DNA from: Flavobacterium cellulosilyticum
GTDB taxonomy: Bacteria; Bacteroidota; Bacteroidia; Flavobacteriales; Flavobacteriaceae
DNA: 64,000 nt
Assembly: GCF_004349355.1 (NCBI RefSeq)
Contig: NZ_SMFK01000001.1
Span: forward strand, 248,001-312,000
Reading direction: 5' to 3'
The notes beneath the pieces are model-generated. The model made no database searches. It saw only the letters and a list, made by a program, of their open reading frames with translations, and had not been told where the DNA came from. Below, one piece after another: positions 28,506-38,344 of the stretch (position 1 is its first letter; each line of letters opens with the position of its first letter). Position numbers and translations under genes: made by a program.

Positions 28506-31500
28506 TTAAAATGATATGTTAAAACCGAGGGTTGATGTTAAAGGTAAGGGATATCCAAACCCAGCATTTTCAGGGTCAACTCCTGTAAAACTTGAGGATT
28601 TTATAGTTAATAAATTTTGAACACCTAAATAAAATCGAAACTTATTAATACTTAAACGATCTAAAACGTCTTTAGGTAAAGAGTACCCTACTTGCATATT
28701 TCTTAATTTAACATAACTTCCATTTTCAATATAATAGGTTGAAAAACGAGACTCAGCATTTTTATCTATTGTGGTTAATGCAGGAATAGTTGAGTTTGGA
28801 TTGCTAGGAGACCAGGCGTTTAATAGACGTGAGCCTTTATTTGAGCCAATGTCATCCACACTCCAAAAATCTGTTTGGTATTTAACTTGGTTAACTACAT
28901 CAACTTTTCCAACTCCTTGCCAAAACATAGTGAAATCAAAATCTTTATATTCCAGATTTACATTAATCCCAAAAGCAAAATCAGGGTGAGGCACACCGAT
29001 CCAAGTTCTATCAGCATCATTAATAATACCATTACCATCTAAATCACGGTATCTAATACGTCCTAAATCTTTTCCTGGTTGTTCTGCAGAATTTAATATT
29101 TGCTCATTTGAAGTAAATAACCCATCTGAAACATAGCCATACATGGAACCAATTGATCTGCCCAAAATATTATCGTCACTACCATTGCCTCCATAACTAT
29201 TTTTAACTACTTCTGGGAGATTTGTAATTTTATTTTTGTTAGAAGATATATTACCATTAACTTCATAAGTAAATCCTCCTGCAGTCTCATTTCTATAACC
29301 TATTGAAAACTCCCAACCTTTGTTCTCCATATTGGCACCATTTACTGTTCTACCTCCTCCTTCGCCAATAACTGCTATATATGGTGGTCTAATTAATATA
29401 TCTTCGGTTTGCTTAATATAATAATCCAAAGAACCAAATAATTTACTTCTAAAAAACCCAAAATCAAGTCCAACATTGGTCTGTGTAGTAGTTTCCCATT
29501 TTAGATTATCATTCCCTATTTGAGTTGCTCTATAACCAGAAGGTAATGTGCCTGAACCTTGACCAGATATATCATAAGCAGTACCATAAGAAGTATTCCA
29601 TGTTGGGTCTCCTCCTGCGTAATCAGATACATATAAGGAATAAGTGTCACTATTGCCAATCTCTTGGTTACCCGTTTTTCCCCAACCAACTCTTAATTTT
29701 AAATCAGATATTTTTGAAAAATTATCACTTATAAATTTTTCATTACTAATTCTCCAACCTGCTGATAATGCAGGAAATGTTCCAAACTTATTATTTTTTC
29801 CAAATCTTGATGAACCATCGTGTCTTAGAGTTGCTGAAAGCAAATACCTACCATCATAATCATAATTTATATTACCGAAATACGATAATAAGGAATAAGC
29901 TGTAGCTGATCCAAAATTGGTTTTTTTCCCACTTGCCGCATCAGGATACATAAAATCGGGGGTTTCAATTACAAAATCTTCTGCTCTTAATGAAGTGTTT
30001 TTATTTGACTCTTTAAACATTTCTGAACCAATAAAAGCTTCTAAATTGTGCTTTTTGATATTAAGTTTATAATTTAAAGTGTTAGTCCATGTAAACTTGG
30101 TACTTCTGCTGTTGTCAATATTTACCGCGCTTTTATCATTTTTTAAATATCCAGATTGATAGCTAAACTGCAATGTTTTTTTATAAAAATCATTATATTC
30201 AAGGCCATAGTTTGTTTTTAGATTCAAGTTTTTCACTATTTCTAGGCTAGCAAATACATTCCCAAATAATCTGTGATAATCATAACCATTATATTTGTTT
30301 GCATCTAATAAACGAACAGGGTTTTGTCTATCGTTCATTCCACCTACTGGACCTCCCCAACCTATACCGTCAACAGTCCTAACAGGAATTAATGGAGATG
30401 CTTTTAAAGCTGAATCCAATACGCCAGGGATTTGAAGCTCACCAGTTTTATTAATAGATAAATTTTCTCCTATTATAAGTTTATTATCAAAATATTTAAA
30501 ACTGGTATTTAAACGAGCAGTAATACGCTCAAAATTTGAGTTTTTAACAATCCCGTCATTATTGTAATATCCTAGTGAAAATAAATAATTCCCTTTTTCA
30601 GAACCATTTGAAACTGACAAATCGTACGATTTTGCAATACCAGTTTGTGCTATTTCTTTATACCAGTCTGTATCTGCCGATTTTAAAGTTTGCTTACTAT
30701 CTAAAAACTCTGGAACCGTTATATAATTTAGTACCGCTTTATTATTTGAGTCACGGCTCCAATCAAATTGATAACTCAAATTATTATTATTAGGATTTAG
30801 ACCATCATTTATATTAGCTTGCCAAAGTACTTCCCCATATTCTTTCGCGTTTAGAACATCTAACCTATTTGCATAAGTAGAGGCTGTTAAAAAGGAGCTA
30901 AAATCGATCTTCATCTTTCCACTCTTTCCTTGCTTTGTTGTTATTATGATAACTCCGTTAGACGCCCTTGAACCATAAATACTCGCAGAAGCGGCATCTT
31001 TTAAAACTTGTATTGTAGCAATATCATTAGGGTTTAACTCATGCATACCTGATTTTGTAGGAACACCATCAATAACAAACAAAGGGGTCGAATTACCACC
31101 TATGTTTGAATTACCACGTATTAATATGGCCGTATTTCCCCCACTAGGCGATCCATCTGTGGTAATCTGAACCCCAGCAACCCGACCTTGCAAAGACTTA
31201 ATAGGATTTGCTTCTACTTGTTTATTAAGCTCTTCCATATCCACAATAGTAACAGCTCCGGTGATGTCTGTTTTCTTTTGGCTTGAATATCCAACTACTA
31301 CAACTTCATCTAGATTATTAATATTTGTTTTTAAAACTATAGCATATTTTTTTGCAGCTGTGACTATTATTTCTTGACTCGCAAATCCTATATATTTTAT
31401 GCTTAATTTTTGTCCCACTGACGCTTTGATTTCAAAATTCCCATCAATATCAGTTATAGTACCTGTAGTTGTTCCTGAAACATTTATCGATGCTCCTGGT

Positions 31501-31613
31501 ATTGGAAATCCATCTTCTGCAGAGACAACAGTCCCTTTTACCTGGATTTCTTGTGCTGATAAGGATAAAAATGAGCCTAACAGCAATAAATAAATGATTA
31601 GTTTGCTTTTCAT
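28506..31613 (-). CDS. SusC-like TonB-dependent outer-membrane transporter (locus B)
   Basis: A 1035-residue protein. It has a signal peptide (to about residue 20), a carboxypeptidase-regulatory-like domain (GTVVSAEDGFPIPGASI), a plug domain with LQGRVAGVQI and DAASASIYGSRASNGVIIITT, and a barrel ending in GFNISF. It starts 6 bp after the upstream GH32 stop, so it is tightly operonic. It is a clear paralogue of the locus A SusC but well diverged, so the two loci may favour different fructans. Confidence 0.95.
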   Translation of the reverse strand: MKSKLIIYLLLLGSFLSLSAQEIQVKGTVVSAEDGFPIPGASINVSGTTTGTITDIDGNFEIKASVGQKLSIKYIGFASQEIIVTAAKKYAIVLKTNINNLDEVVVVGYSSQKKTDITGAVTIVDMEELNKQVEANPIKSLQGRVAGVQITTDGSPSGGNTAILIRGNSNIGGNSTPLFVIDGVPTKSGMHELNPNDIATIQVLKDAASASIYGSRASNGVIIITTKQGKSGKMKIDFSSFLTASTYANRLDVLNAKEYGEVLWQANINDGLNPNNNNLSYQFDWSRDSNNKAVLNYITVPEFLDSKQTLKSADTDWYKEIAQTGIAKSYDLSVSNGSEKGNYLFSLGYYNNDGIVKNSNFERITARLNTSFKYFDNKLIIGENLSINKTGELQIPGVLDSALKASPLIPVRTVDGIGWGGPVGGMNDRQNPVRLLDANKYNGYDYHRLFGNVFASLEIVKNLNLKTNYGLEYNDFYKKTLQFSYQSGYLKNDKSAVNIDNSRSTKFTWTNTLNYKLNIKKHNLEAFIGSEMFKESNKNTSLRAEDFVIETPDFMYPDAASGKKTNFGSATAYSLLSYFGNINYDYDGRYLLSATLRHDGSSRFGKNNKFGTFPALSAGWRISNEKFISDNFSKISDLKLRVGWGKTGNQEIGNSDTYSLYVSDYAGGDPTWNTSYGTAYDISGQGSGTLPSGYRATQIGNDNLKWETTTQTNVGLDFGFFRSKLFGSLDYYIKQTEDILIRPPYIAVIGEGGGRTVNGANMENKGWEFSIGYRNETAGGFTYEVNGNISSNKNKITNLPEVVKNSYGGNGSDDNILGRSIGSMYGYVSDGLFTSNEQILNSAEQPGKDLGRIRYRDLDGNGIINDADRTWIGVPHPDFAFGINVNLEYKDFDFTMFWQGVGKVDVVNQVKYQTDFWSVDDIGSNKGSRLLNAWSPSNPNSTIPALTTIDKNAESRFSTYYIENGSYVKLRNMQVGYSLPKDVLDRLSINKFRFYLGVQNLLTIKSSSFTGVDPENAGFGYPLPLTSTLGFNISF

Positions 31614-31619
31614 AAGGAG

Positions 31620-33218
31620 TTATTTAGTTAATTTTAATTGGTTAATAGTAATGTTTTTTATTGTTGATGTATATTTTTCTGTTTTCATAGAAAATTCATT
31701 CATAGGCGCATTTGAGAAAAACAACTCGGTCATGACAGTTTCTCCATTATTATAGAATACCTCTATAGAATTTTTATCGATTATAAGCCTTACTTCTAAT
31801 TGACTTAATAAGTCATCGCTTTTAACTTTTGAAATGCCTGATGCAAATTTTTCAGAAAATGTAGTTTTTCCAGATTTTGATCGATCTATAAAAAAGAAAT
31901 GCTCTTTGTTATTTAATCCAAACTCAATAAATTCACCTTTTAAATTATGAAGTTTAAATAGGTATATATCTTCTTTTAAGTCTTCAAGTGTAAAACTAAT
32001 ATCTGCAGCTGTCAAATCTATCGATGGTGCTTTGGCAATAGTCGTTTCTGACTTTACCGATAAAGTTTTTATTTTTATGGTTTTAGAGACATACTTACTT
32101 AACTCCCTAACTGGAAGTGTATATACTCTGTATTTTCCTTTTTTACTAAATAGTTTTAACTCTCTTGGTATAGTCATGGCGCTTCGCCACTTTTCAGTAG
32201 GCACTTCATTAGCATATTCCCAGTTAGACATCCACCCCATAAATAATTTTCGACCATCCGTATCAGGAATGTTGGACCAAGTTACTCCAGCGTAATTATC
32301 CTTGCCAAAATCTATCCACAAAGCTTTTTGTTGTTTTAAATCATTTGCAAAAGAATCTGTTATTGAAAATGTTTTTCCGTTGAAATCTCCAACAAAATAT
32401 TGTGTTGCCGATCCTCCATTTGGACCACCTGGATTAATACTTTGTAATAGCACCCATTTTGTTTTTGTACTTCCTTCTATTTTTATAGGAAAAAAATCTG
32501 GACATTCCCAAACGCCTCCATGAGCGCCAATATCAGAACCAAAATCAGACTGAAGCGTCCATTCTTTCAAGTTTTTAGAAGTATAAAACATTGTTCTATC
32601 TCCCGCTGCCAATACCATCAACCATTGCTTATGAATAGGGTCCCAAGACATTTTTGGATCTCTAAAATCTTTAATGTTTGGATTTTCAATAACTGGATTA
32701 GCCTCATATTTGGTCCAAGTCATACCTTCATCTAATGAATAAGCAATCGCTTGTGATTGAGTTTTAATCTCACCAGCTTTTTCTTTTTCCATATTGTGAT
32801 ACGTGAACATCGCGATAATTGGTGGGTTTTCCAAACTTCCAAATCCAGAAGTATTATTCACATCTACCACTGCACTACCTGAAAAAATATAACCCATTTC
32901 ATCTGGATACAGAGCAATTTTTTCTTCATTCCAAGTAATCATATCCGTGCTAGTTGCATGCCCCCAATGCATTGGCCCCCAAACTGTGTCATCTGGGTAA
33001 TACTGAAAATATAAATGATACAAACCTTTATAAAAAAACATCCCATTAGGGTCATTCATCCAGCCTGTCTTTGGTGTGAAATGAAAATTGGGTCTGTATA
33101 ATTCTTCATTTGTTATTTCTTTGTCCATATTGATCACTTTAGCTGTATTTTTACAACTAATAATTAAGATTAAGAATAGAATAGATAAGGTTATATTTGA
33201 ATATTTCATGCGTTTCAT
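31620..33218 (-). CDS. GH32 fructan hydrolase, lipoprotein (locus B, first enzyme)
   Basis: A 532-residue GH32 enzyme, the positional counterpart of the 12811-14409 gene and exactly the same length. The lipobox IISC ends at Cys22. Catalytic motifs are WMNDPNG (Asp56), FRDPK (Asp187) and WECPD (Glu238). A start at codon 4 (MKYSN) is also possible. The gene begins 4 bp after the MFS stop and ends 6 bp before SusC. Expected activity: fructose release from fructan oligomers. Confidence 0.93.
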   Translation of the reverse strand: MKRMKYSNITLSILFLILIISCKNTAKVINMDKEITNEELYRPNFHFTPKTGWMNDPNGMFFYKGLYHLYFQYYPDDTVWGPMHWGHATSTDMITWNEEKIALYPDEMGYIFSGSAVVDVNNTSGFGSLENPPIIAMFTYHNMEKEKAGEIKTQSQAIAYSLDEGMTWTKYEANPVIENPNIKDFRDPKMSWDPIHKQWLMVLAAGDRTMFYTSKNLKEWTLQSDFGSDIGAHGGVWECPDFFPIKIEGSTKTKWVLLQSINPGGPNGGSATQYFVGDFNGKTFSITDSFANDLKQQKALWIDFGKDNYAGVTWSNIPDTDGRKLFMGWMSNWEYANEVPTEKWRSAMTIPRELKLFSKKGKYRVYTLPVRELSKYVSKTIKIKTLSVKSETTIAKAPSIDLTAADISFTLEDLKEDIYLFKLHNLKGEFIEFGLNNKEHFFFIDRSKSGKTTFSEKFASGISKVKSDDLLSQLEVRLIIDKNSIEVFYNNGETVMTELFFSNAPMNEFSMKTEKYTSTIKNITINQLKLTK

Positions 33219-33222
33219 TTAC

Positions 33223-34542
33223 TTATTTTTTAATTAGTTTTTTACTCAATTCTTCCAACGAAATTCCTTTTGTTTCTGGCATCATAAAAATCACGAACAG
33301 CAATTGGAATACCATCATAATTGCAAAAACCAAAAACACTACACCTGCACCTATAGTCGAAAACAAAAATGGGACTAAAGAAGGCACAACAGCTGCAAGC
33401 ACCCAATGTACTGAACTACCAAAAGATTGTCCTGATCCTCGTAAATGGTTGGGAAAAATTTCTGAAATAAATACCCATATCACTGTACCTTGTCCAATAG
33501 CATGGGAAGCAATGAAAAGAAAGAGAAATAGAGGCATTAAGCTACCTTCCCAACCAAAAAAGAAGGCAGAAGAAACTAAACTCAAAGAGATTATATAGCC
33601 AAAAGAACAAATTAACATTAATTGCTTTCTGCCTAATCTATCTATTAAAATCACACCTAATAATGTAAAAAGCATATTAGTCACACCTATTCCAATACTG
33701 CTCAACATGGCGGTACTTTCTCCAAGACCTGCTTCTTCAAAAATTCTGGGTGCATAATATAATAATGCATTAATACCTGAGAGTTGATTGAAAAAAGCAA
33801 TGCAAAACGCTAGAATTAGTGGGAATCTATATTTCTTAAGAAAAATATTTTCGTTGGGCACCGTATTATCCATCTCATCCTTTATCTCTAACATGAGTTT
33901 TTCTGGATCTTGATCTGGATTGATTTTCTGAAGCACCTTTATTGCTTCATCGTTTCTAAATTTGGTCAGTAACCAACGTGGACTTTTTGGAATTGTAAAT
34001 GCAATTAAAGTGTAAATAGCCGCAGGAAATGCTTCTATTCCAATCATCCAACGCCAAGCATTCTCTCCAATATTATTCAATAAGTAGTTTGACAAAAAGG
34101 CAATTAAAATCCCAAATACAATATTAAACTGATAAAGCCCTACTAACTTTCCTCTATCCTTAGCTGGTGCTATTTCTGAAATATAGGCTGGTGCTGCTAT
34201 CGTAGATGCTCCTACTCCTAGCCCCCCAATAAATCTAAAAAATGCAAAAGTCCAAGGGTCGTTTGCCAATCCTGAACCAATTGCAGAGATCGTGTATAAA
34301 ACACCAATCCATATTAAAGTGTTTTTGCGTCCTATCTTATTAGTAGGAATACCACCAAAAAAAGCACCAATTACAGTACCCCAAAGTGCCATTCCAATCA
34401 CAACAATACCATGAAACATATCCGAAGTACCCCATAATAATTGTAACTTTTTTTCAGCTCCCGATATAACTACAGTATCGAAGCCAAATAAGAAACCTGC
34501 TAAAGCCGCAGTAATTGACCATATTAATATTTTATTATTCAT
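33223..34542 (-). CDS. MFS sugar porter (locus B)
   Basis: A 439-residue inner-membrane transporter with about 12 helices, the same length as the locus A copy and strongly similar (GFDTVVISG, FNQLSGINALLYYAPRIFEEAGLG, FISEIFPNHLR, MMPETKGISLEE). DRLGRK and PKSPRW loops match sugar porters. It is the first gene of operon B and follows a gap with two perfect copies of the candidate operator. Likely cargo is fructose. Confidence 0.93.
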   Translation of the reverse strand: MNNKILIWSITAALAGFLFGFDTVVISGAEKKLQLLWGTSDMFHGIVVIGMALWGTVIGAFFGGIPTNKIGRKNTLIWIGVLYTISAIGSGLANDPWTFAFFRFIGGLGVGASTIAAPAYISEIAPAKDRGKLVGLYQFNIVFGILIAFLSNYLLNNIGENAWRWMIGIEAFPAAIYTLIAFTIPKSPRWLLTKFRNDEAIKVLQKINPDQDPEKLMLEIKDEMDNTVPNENIFLKKYRFPLILAFCIAFFNQLSGINALLYYAPRIFEEAGLGESTAMLSSIGIGVTNMLFTLLGVILIDRLGRKQLMLICSFGYIISLSLVSSAFFFGWEGSLMPLFLFLFIASHAIGQGTVIWVFISEIFPNHLRGSGQSFGSSVHWVLAAVVPSLVPFLFSTIGAGVVFLVFAIMMVFQLLFVIFMMPETKGISLEELSKKLIKK

Positions 34543-35006
34543 TGAATGATGTTTTAATTATTTCCAAATTTAGTTTTAGAAATAAAAAAAGCTTATGAAT
34601 TTCGTTTCAGATGTTTAACTAAAAATTAAATGTCTAAATTATCAATCAAAATAGTGATTAACAATAAGTTAGCATGTTTTCAATCATTTTATTTTTTTAA
34701 AAATGTTACATGAATAAAAAAAATGTTACATGAATCATTGTCATATTTATTATTTATCCACATATAAAAAACATATTATGAAATTTTACTAATAAAATAT
34801 TAGATTCTTAAACTAATTCTAATCATAATAAAATGAAAAAATCCAATTATTTCTTCATTATAAGGATTGCAAAAAGATTTAAAAAAACGCTTTTGTTTTT
34901 GGATGAAATCACTAGACTTTTTACTGACAATAAAGATTTCTTAATTCAGCAACTGCCTTTTCTACCAAACTAAAACAAGCATTAAACCCATTAAAAAAGA
35001 CCATTA
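34543..35006. other. Gene-free regulatory gap upstream of operon B
   Basis: A 464-bp AT-rich gap. It contains the paired ATGTTACATGA motif (34702-34735) and a 46-codon plus-strand frame (34833-34973) starting MKKSNYFF that I do not accept as a gene. No clear terminator for HTCS B was found. Confidence 0.6.
34702..34735 (-). promoter_or_regulatory. Paired AATGTTACATGAAT motif, candidate HTCS operator of operon B
   Basis: The 14-base plus-strand sequence aatgttacatgaat occurs at 34702-34715 and again at 34722-34735, exactly 20 bp apart. It lies about 160-190 bp before the MFS start, mirroring the pair upstream of the locus A MFS. The repeat itself is certain; regulator binding is inferred. Confidence 0.55.
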
Positions 35007-37748
35007 TTATTTGATTTTAGAATTCTGTGATCTAAAATCTTTAGGAGAGATACCATATTTTTTCTTAAAGACATTAGAAAAATAATAGGGTGATGAAAAA
35101 CCTATTGAAAAAGCAATTTCTGATATATTCTGTTTCGTGCTTAATAATAATTCTGTAGATTTTTCTAATCGGATATTGTTAATGTAATCACTAACACTTA
35201 TTCCTAATATAGCTTTTACTTTTCTGTACAATTGAACTCTGGAGATATTTAAATCACTTGCTAAATCTTCAACAGTGTAATCCGATTGATATATATTTTG
35301 ATTAATGTATTCATTTAATTTTCTTAAAAAATTTTGTTCAGAAACATCAAATCGTACTTCATCATTTTTAACAATATTATCTATATTGTTGGAATAATAA
35401 TAGTGTAATCTTTCTCTATTAAAAAGGAGTGATTTTATGGATTGTAATAAAACTTTTAAATCAAATGGTTTTGTTAAAAAAATATCTGCACCACTTTCTA
35501 GTGCTTTAAGATATGAATCTGGGTCATCTGATGCTGTCAGTATTATTATAGGAATATGTGAAGTTCTCAAATCTTTTTTTAGTATCTCAGAGATTTGAAA
35601 TCCATTTTTATTAGGTAAATTCAAATCACAAATAATGATATCTGGCACAATCTCCATAGCAATTTCAATCGGATTTGTACCATCTGAAGTATGTACTAAA
35701 TAATCTACAGCTAATTTATTAGAAATAAATTCAACTAATTCTTTATTGTCCTCAATATAGAGCAAGGTATAATTATCCTCATTATTCTTAGGTTCCTTTT
35801 TTGGAAAAACTTGCAAATCTAAATAATCAGTTTGGTAAACGAGATTTAAATCTGACTCATCTACAATTATTTCATTTTGAAGGTGCTCCTTTCCTAGAAA
35901 AAGTTTTATTAATAATTCGGAACCGATTTTAGAAACAATCTCTATTGTCCCATGATGTAATTCAACAAGTTTTTTAGTTAAATACAATCCTATTCCTGAA
36001 CTGTTTTTATAATTATTTGAACCTTGGTAAAAAGGCTTGAAAACTTCTTCAATTTCGTTTTCTGGAATTCCAATCCCTGAATCTTTAAAACTAATTTTTA
36101 CACTATTATTAATTTTATCTTCAGTAATTGTAATTGATATTTTACCATTGGTCGGTGTAAATTTAAATGCATTAGACAATAGATTAAAATAAACCTTATC
36201 CATTAAATTTCTATCTATAAAAATTTCTAATTCCTCATTATTTGTAGTTAATGTAAATTCAATATTTCTACTCTTAGCTTCTCGGTTAAAATCATTAATA
36301 ATACTCTTTGTAAATTCAAATAAATTAGTTTTAGATGCTCTTAGAATAAATTTATCATTTTCTATCTTTCGAAAATCTAATAATTGATTAATTAATCGTA
36401 ATAATCTTCTTGAATTATTATACATTAAATTAAGCTCATTATTAATAGTTACACCTTTGTTTTTTAGCTCATCGGTAAGAGATTGTATGGAACCTAATAT
36501 TAAAGTCAAAGGGGTTTTAAATTCATGAGATATACCCATAAAAAAATTAAGCCTAACCTCATTATTTTGCTTTATTTCTTCAGCAAATTTTTCTATTTCA
36601 TTTTTTTGGCTAATAACCTTCTCATTCGTTTGTTCAAGTTCTTTCTTTTTTCTACTTATAACTATACGTGAATAAATACTATGGACAGCAAATAGAAATA
36701 ACAGGATACTCAAAGTAATTGAAATTCTTAAAAGATTTCTTTGACTACTATACTTTTCTTCCTGTTCACTAATGAAATTTTGTTGCTTCTCAATATCAGA
36801 TTGCTGTAAAGATATTTTGTCAAACTGACTACCCATAATCTCAGCATTGAGAGAGTCAATTAATGTAGTAGAAAGCTTGTTGTTTTTAGGAACTATTTCT
36901 TTGTTGGCTATTCTTAAAGCTAACTTAATAGCTTCAGCTCCGCCTGTTGGATACAATACGGTTCCATCTAGAACACCATCCTTGACAAGCTGTAAGCCTC
37001 CATTTGGTCCATTAAGCCCATCAACTCCAATAAATTTAATATGATTATTTGGCTTTTTCTTTTTAGCAATTTTCCAAGCATTGTATGCTATAATGTCATT
37101 AAAAGCAAATACATAATCAATATTAGGTAAACTATCTAAAATTTTGACATACTTACTGCTTGGCGAATTAAAATCATCATTATTAATACTTATTCTATGT
37201 ATTCCAGAATATTGATCAATAATTTGTTTAAAACCGAAACTTCTTTCAGTACCTGGAGTTGTTACAGATTCTCCTGTGATTTCAACAACATTCGCATGAC
37301 CTTTTGATAATGAAACTATTTGCTTAGCTGCAATCATGCCTACTTCAACATTGTCAGCTCCTAAAAATGCAGTATAATTAGTTGTATTTACTTTTCTATC
37401 TACAATAATAACAGGTATTCCTCGTTGATTTGCTTTTTCAATTACTGGAACAATTGAGTCGGATTCATAGGGTGAAATTATAATTACATCCACACCTTGA
37501 TTAATCATTTTATCAATATGTTGAATCTGTTTTTTTACATTGCGATCTGAAATATAAATTGTTAACTTAACATCTGGATGAAGTGACGCCTCAACTTCCA
37601 TAGCATGATCCATAGATTTTCTCCAAACATCACTTTCAGAGATACTTTGAGAAAATCCAATAGAAATAGGGTGTGTATCCTTTATATTACAAGAACACAA
37701 TAAAAGCAAATAACAAATTTGAATGATATAACTAAGTTTTCTTAGCAT
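35007..37748 (-). CDS. Hybrid two-component system regulator (HTCS), fructose-sensor type (locus B)
   Basis: A 913-residue paralogue of the 19123-21864 HTCS with the same architecture. It has a signal peptide, a periplasmic sugar-binding domain (about 28-305; NVEVGMIAAKQIV, FAFNDIIA, LYPTGGAEAIKLA) and a membrane helix (about 338-360). HisKA (His408), HATPase (DSGIGIP), receiver (Asp708 in IICDLNLP) and AraC HTH (SRVQLYRKVKAILGISVSDY) follow. The sensor halves are similar but not identical, so ligand range may overlap or differ. It is transcribed toward operon B and is the likely activator of it. Confidence 0.93.
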   Translation of the reverse strand: MLRKLSYIIQICYLLLLCSCNIKDTHPISIGFSQSISESDVWRKSMDHAMEVEASLHPDVKLTIYISDRNVKKQIQHIDKMINQGVDVIIISPYESDSIVPVIEKANQRGIPVIIVDRKVNTTNYTAFLGADNVEVGMIAAKQIVSLSKGHANVVEITGESVTTPGTERSFGFKQIIDQYSGIHRISINNDDFNSPSSKYVKILDSLPNIDYVFAFNDIIAYNAWKIAKKKKPNNHIKFIGVDGLNGPNGGLQLVKDGVLDGTVLYPTGGAEAIKLALRIANKEIVPKNNKLSTTLIDSLNAEIMGSQFDKISLQQSDIEKQQNFISEQEEKYSSQRNLLRISITLSILLFLFAVHSIYSRIVISRKKKELEQTNEKVISQKNEIEKFAEEIKQNNEVRLNFFMGISHEFKTPLTLILGSIQSLTDELKNKGVTINNELNLMYNNSRRLLRLINQLLDFRKIENDKFILRASKTNLFEFTKSIINDFNREAKSRNIEFTLTTNNEELEIFIDRNLMDKVYFNLLSNAFKFTPTNGKISITITEDKINNSVKISFKDSGIGIPENEIEEVFKPFYQGSNNYKNSSGIGLYLTKKLVELHHGTIEIVSKIGSELLIKLFLGKEHLQNEIIVDESDLNLVYQTDYLDLQVFPKKEPKNNEDNYTLLYIEDNKELVEFISNKLAVDYLVHTSDGTNPIEIAMEIVPDIIICDLNLPNKNGFQISEILKKDLRTSHIPIIILTASDDPDSYLKALESGADIFLTKPFDLKVLLQSIKSLLFNRERLHYYYSNNIDNIVKNDEVRFDVSEQNFLRKLNEYINQNIYQSDYTVEDLASDLNISRVQLYRKVKAILGISVSDYINNIRLEKSTELLLSTKQNISEIAFSIGFSSPYYFSNVFKKKYGISPKDFRSQNSKIK

Positions 37749-37796
37749 TGAATTTAAAATTAAAACAGTTGAAATTTATTAATAGTAAAGTGAGGC

Positions 37797-37833
37797 GTCA
37801 TTTTAAATGACTATTGATTATTTTGAGAATAAT
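37797..37833 (-). promoter_or_regulatory. Conserved dyads upstream of HTCS B
   Basis: gtcattt-t-aaatgac (37797-37811) is a perfect 7-bp inverted repeat. attatt-ttgag-aataat (37817-37833) is a perfect 6-bp one with the same ttgag centre as the locus A copy. Together they lie 49-85 bp before the HTCS start. Confidence 0.5.
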
Positions 37834-38078
37834 AATTTATTATATCATAAACATTAATGTAAATATATAGAAAAGTAATCTATATAAAAATATTCAAAAC
37901 TTTAAAAATTTAATTTCATACAATCTAGTTTTGCATATCTTAATTAGTGATTCAAAAAAAGATAAGTCTTGAAAAGTGAAGAAAAACAGACAAAAAATCA
38001 AATGTCCAAGTATATATAAAAAAATCCATTATGTTGATTTATCAATAAAAATGTTTCACACCTCTAATTGTGCCCCTT

Positions 38079-38105
38079 AAAAAAACCCTTATAAAATAAG
38101 GGTTT
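38079..38105 (-). terminator. Rho-independent terminator downstream of the GH10 pseudogene
   Basis: A perfect 9-bp stem aaaccctta/taagggttt with a 5-base loop, followed by T residues on the minus strand. It would end transcription coming from the xylanase region. Confidence 0.8.
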
Positions 38106-38117
38106 AATAGCTTTTCA

Positions 38118-38153
38118 GCAGAGAGGATGTGATCCACATGTGGGGCGGCTCAT
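38118..38153 (-). other. Conserved 3' element, copy 2
   Basis: It shares gcag-gaggatg-gat, ccaca-gtggggc and ctca blocks with 22719-22766, lacks about 10 central bases, and contains the perfect palindrome ccacatgtgg. Like copy 1 it sits immediately 5' of a minus-strand terminator. Function unknown. Confidence 0.45.
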
Positions 38154-38344
38154 AAGTTATTATATCCTTTACCTTCTTCAAATAAGTTGATAATCATAGG
38201 AGTAGAATATTCACCCACTTCTTTTTTACAAAGAAATTCTTACTCATATTTTTCAGTTTTGGACCACTTATTATTGATGTAATACAAATGCCTGTTACCT
38301 ATATTTAATACTTTTCATAACAAGTTCCCACCAACTTATAAAAT

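Larger units (their letters stand above)
37749..38344. other. Gene-free gap between HTCS B and the GH10 pseudogene
   Basis: A 596-bp gap. Next to HTCS B it has the conserved dyad leader (37797-37833). Further on are a terminator (38079-38105) and the second conserved 3' element (38118-38153). Between 38155 and 38344 the minus strand gives protein-like stretches broken by a stop and a frame change (for example STPMIINLFEEGKG), which may be the decayed 3' end of a gene I cannot name. Confidence 0.5.

Noticed and set aside
34833..34973. 46-codon plus-strand frame beginning MKKSNYFFIIRIAKRF in the gap upstream of operon B
   Set aside because: Low-complexity Lys/Phe/Leu composition, opposite strand to all neighbours, no signal or domain, and no counterpart in the locus A gap; likely chance in AT-rich DNA.
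38118..38153. Possible tRNA or tmRNA 3' end in the gcag-gaggatg element
   Set aside because: The T-arm loop sequence and acceptor stem are absent and the two copies differ by an internal gap incompatible with a tRNA fold.
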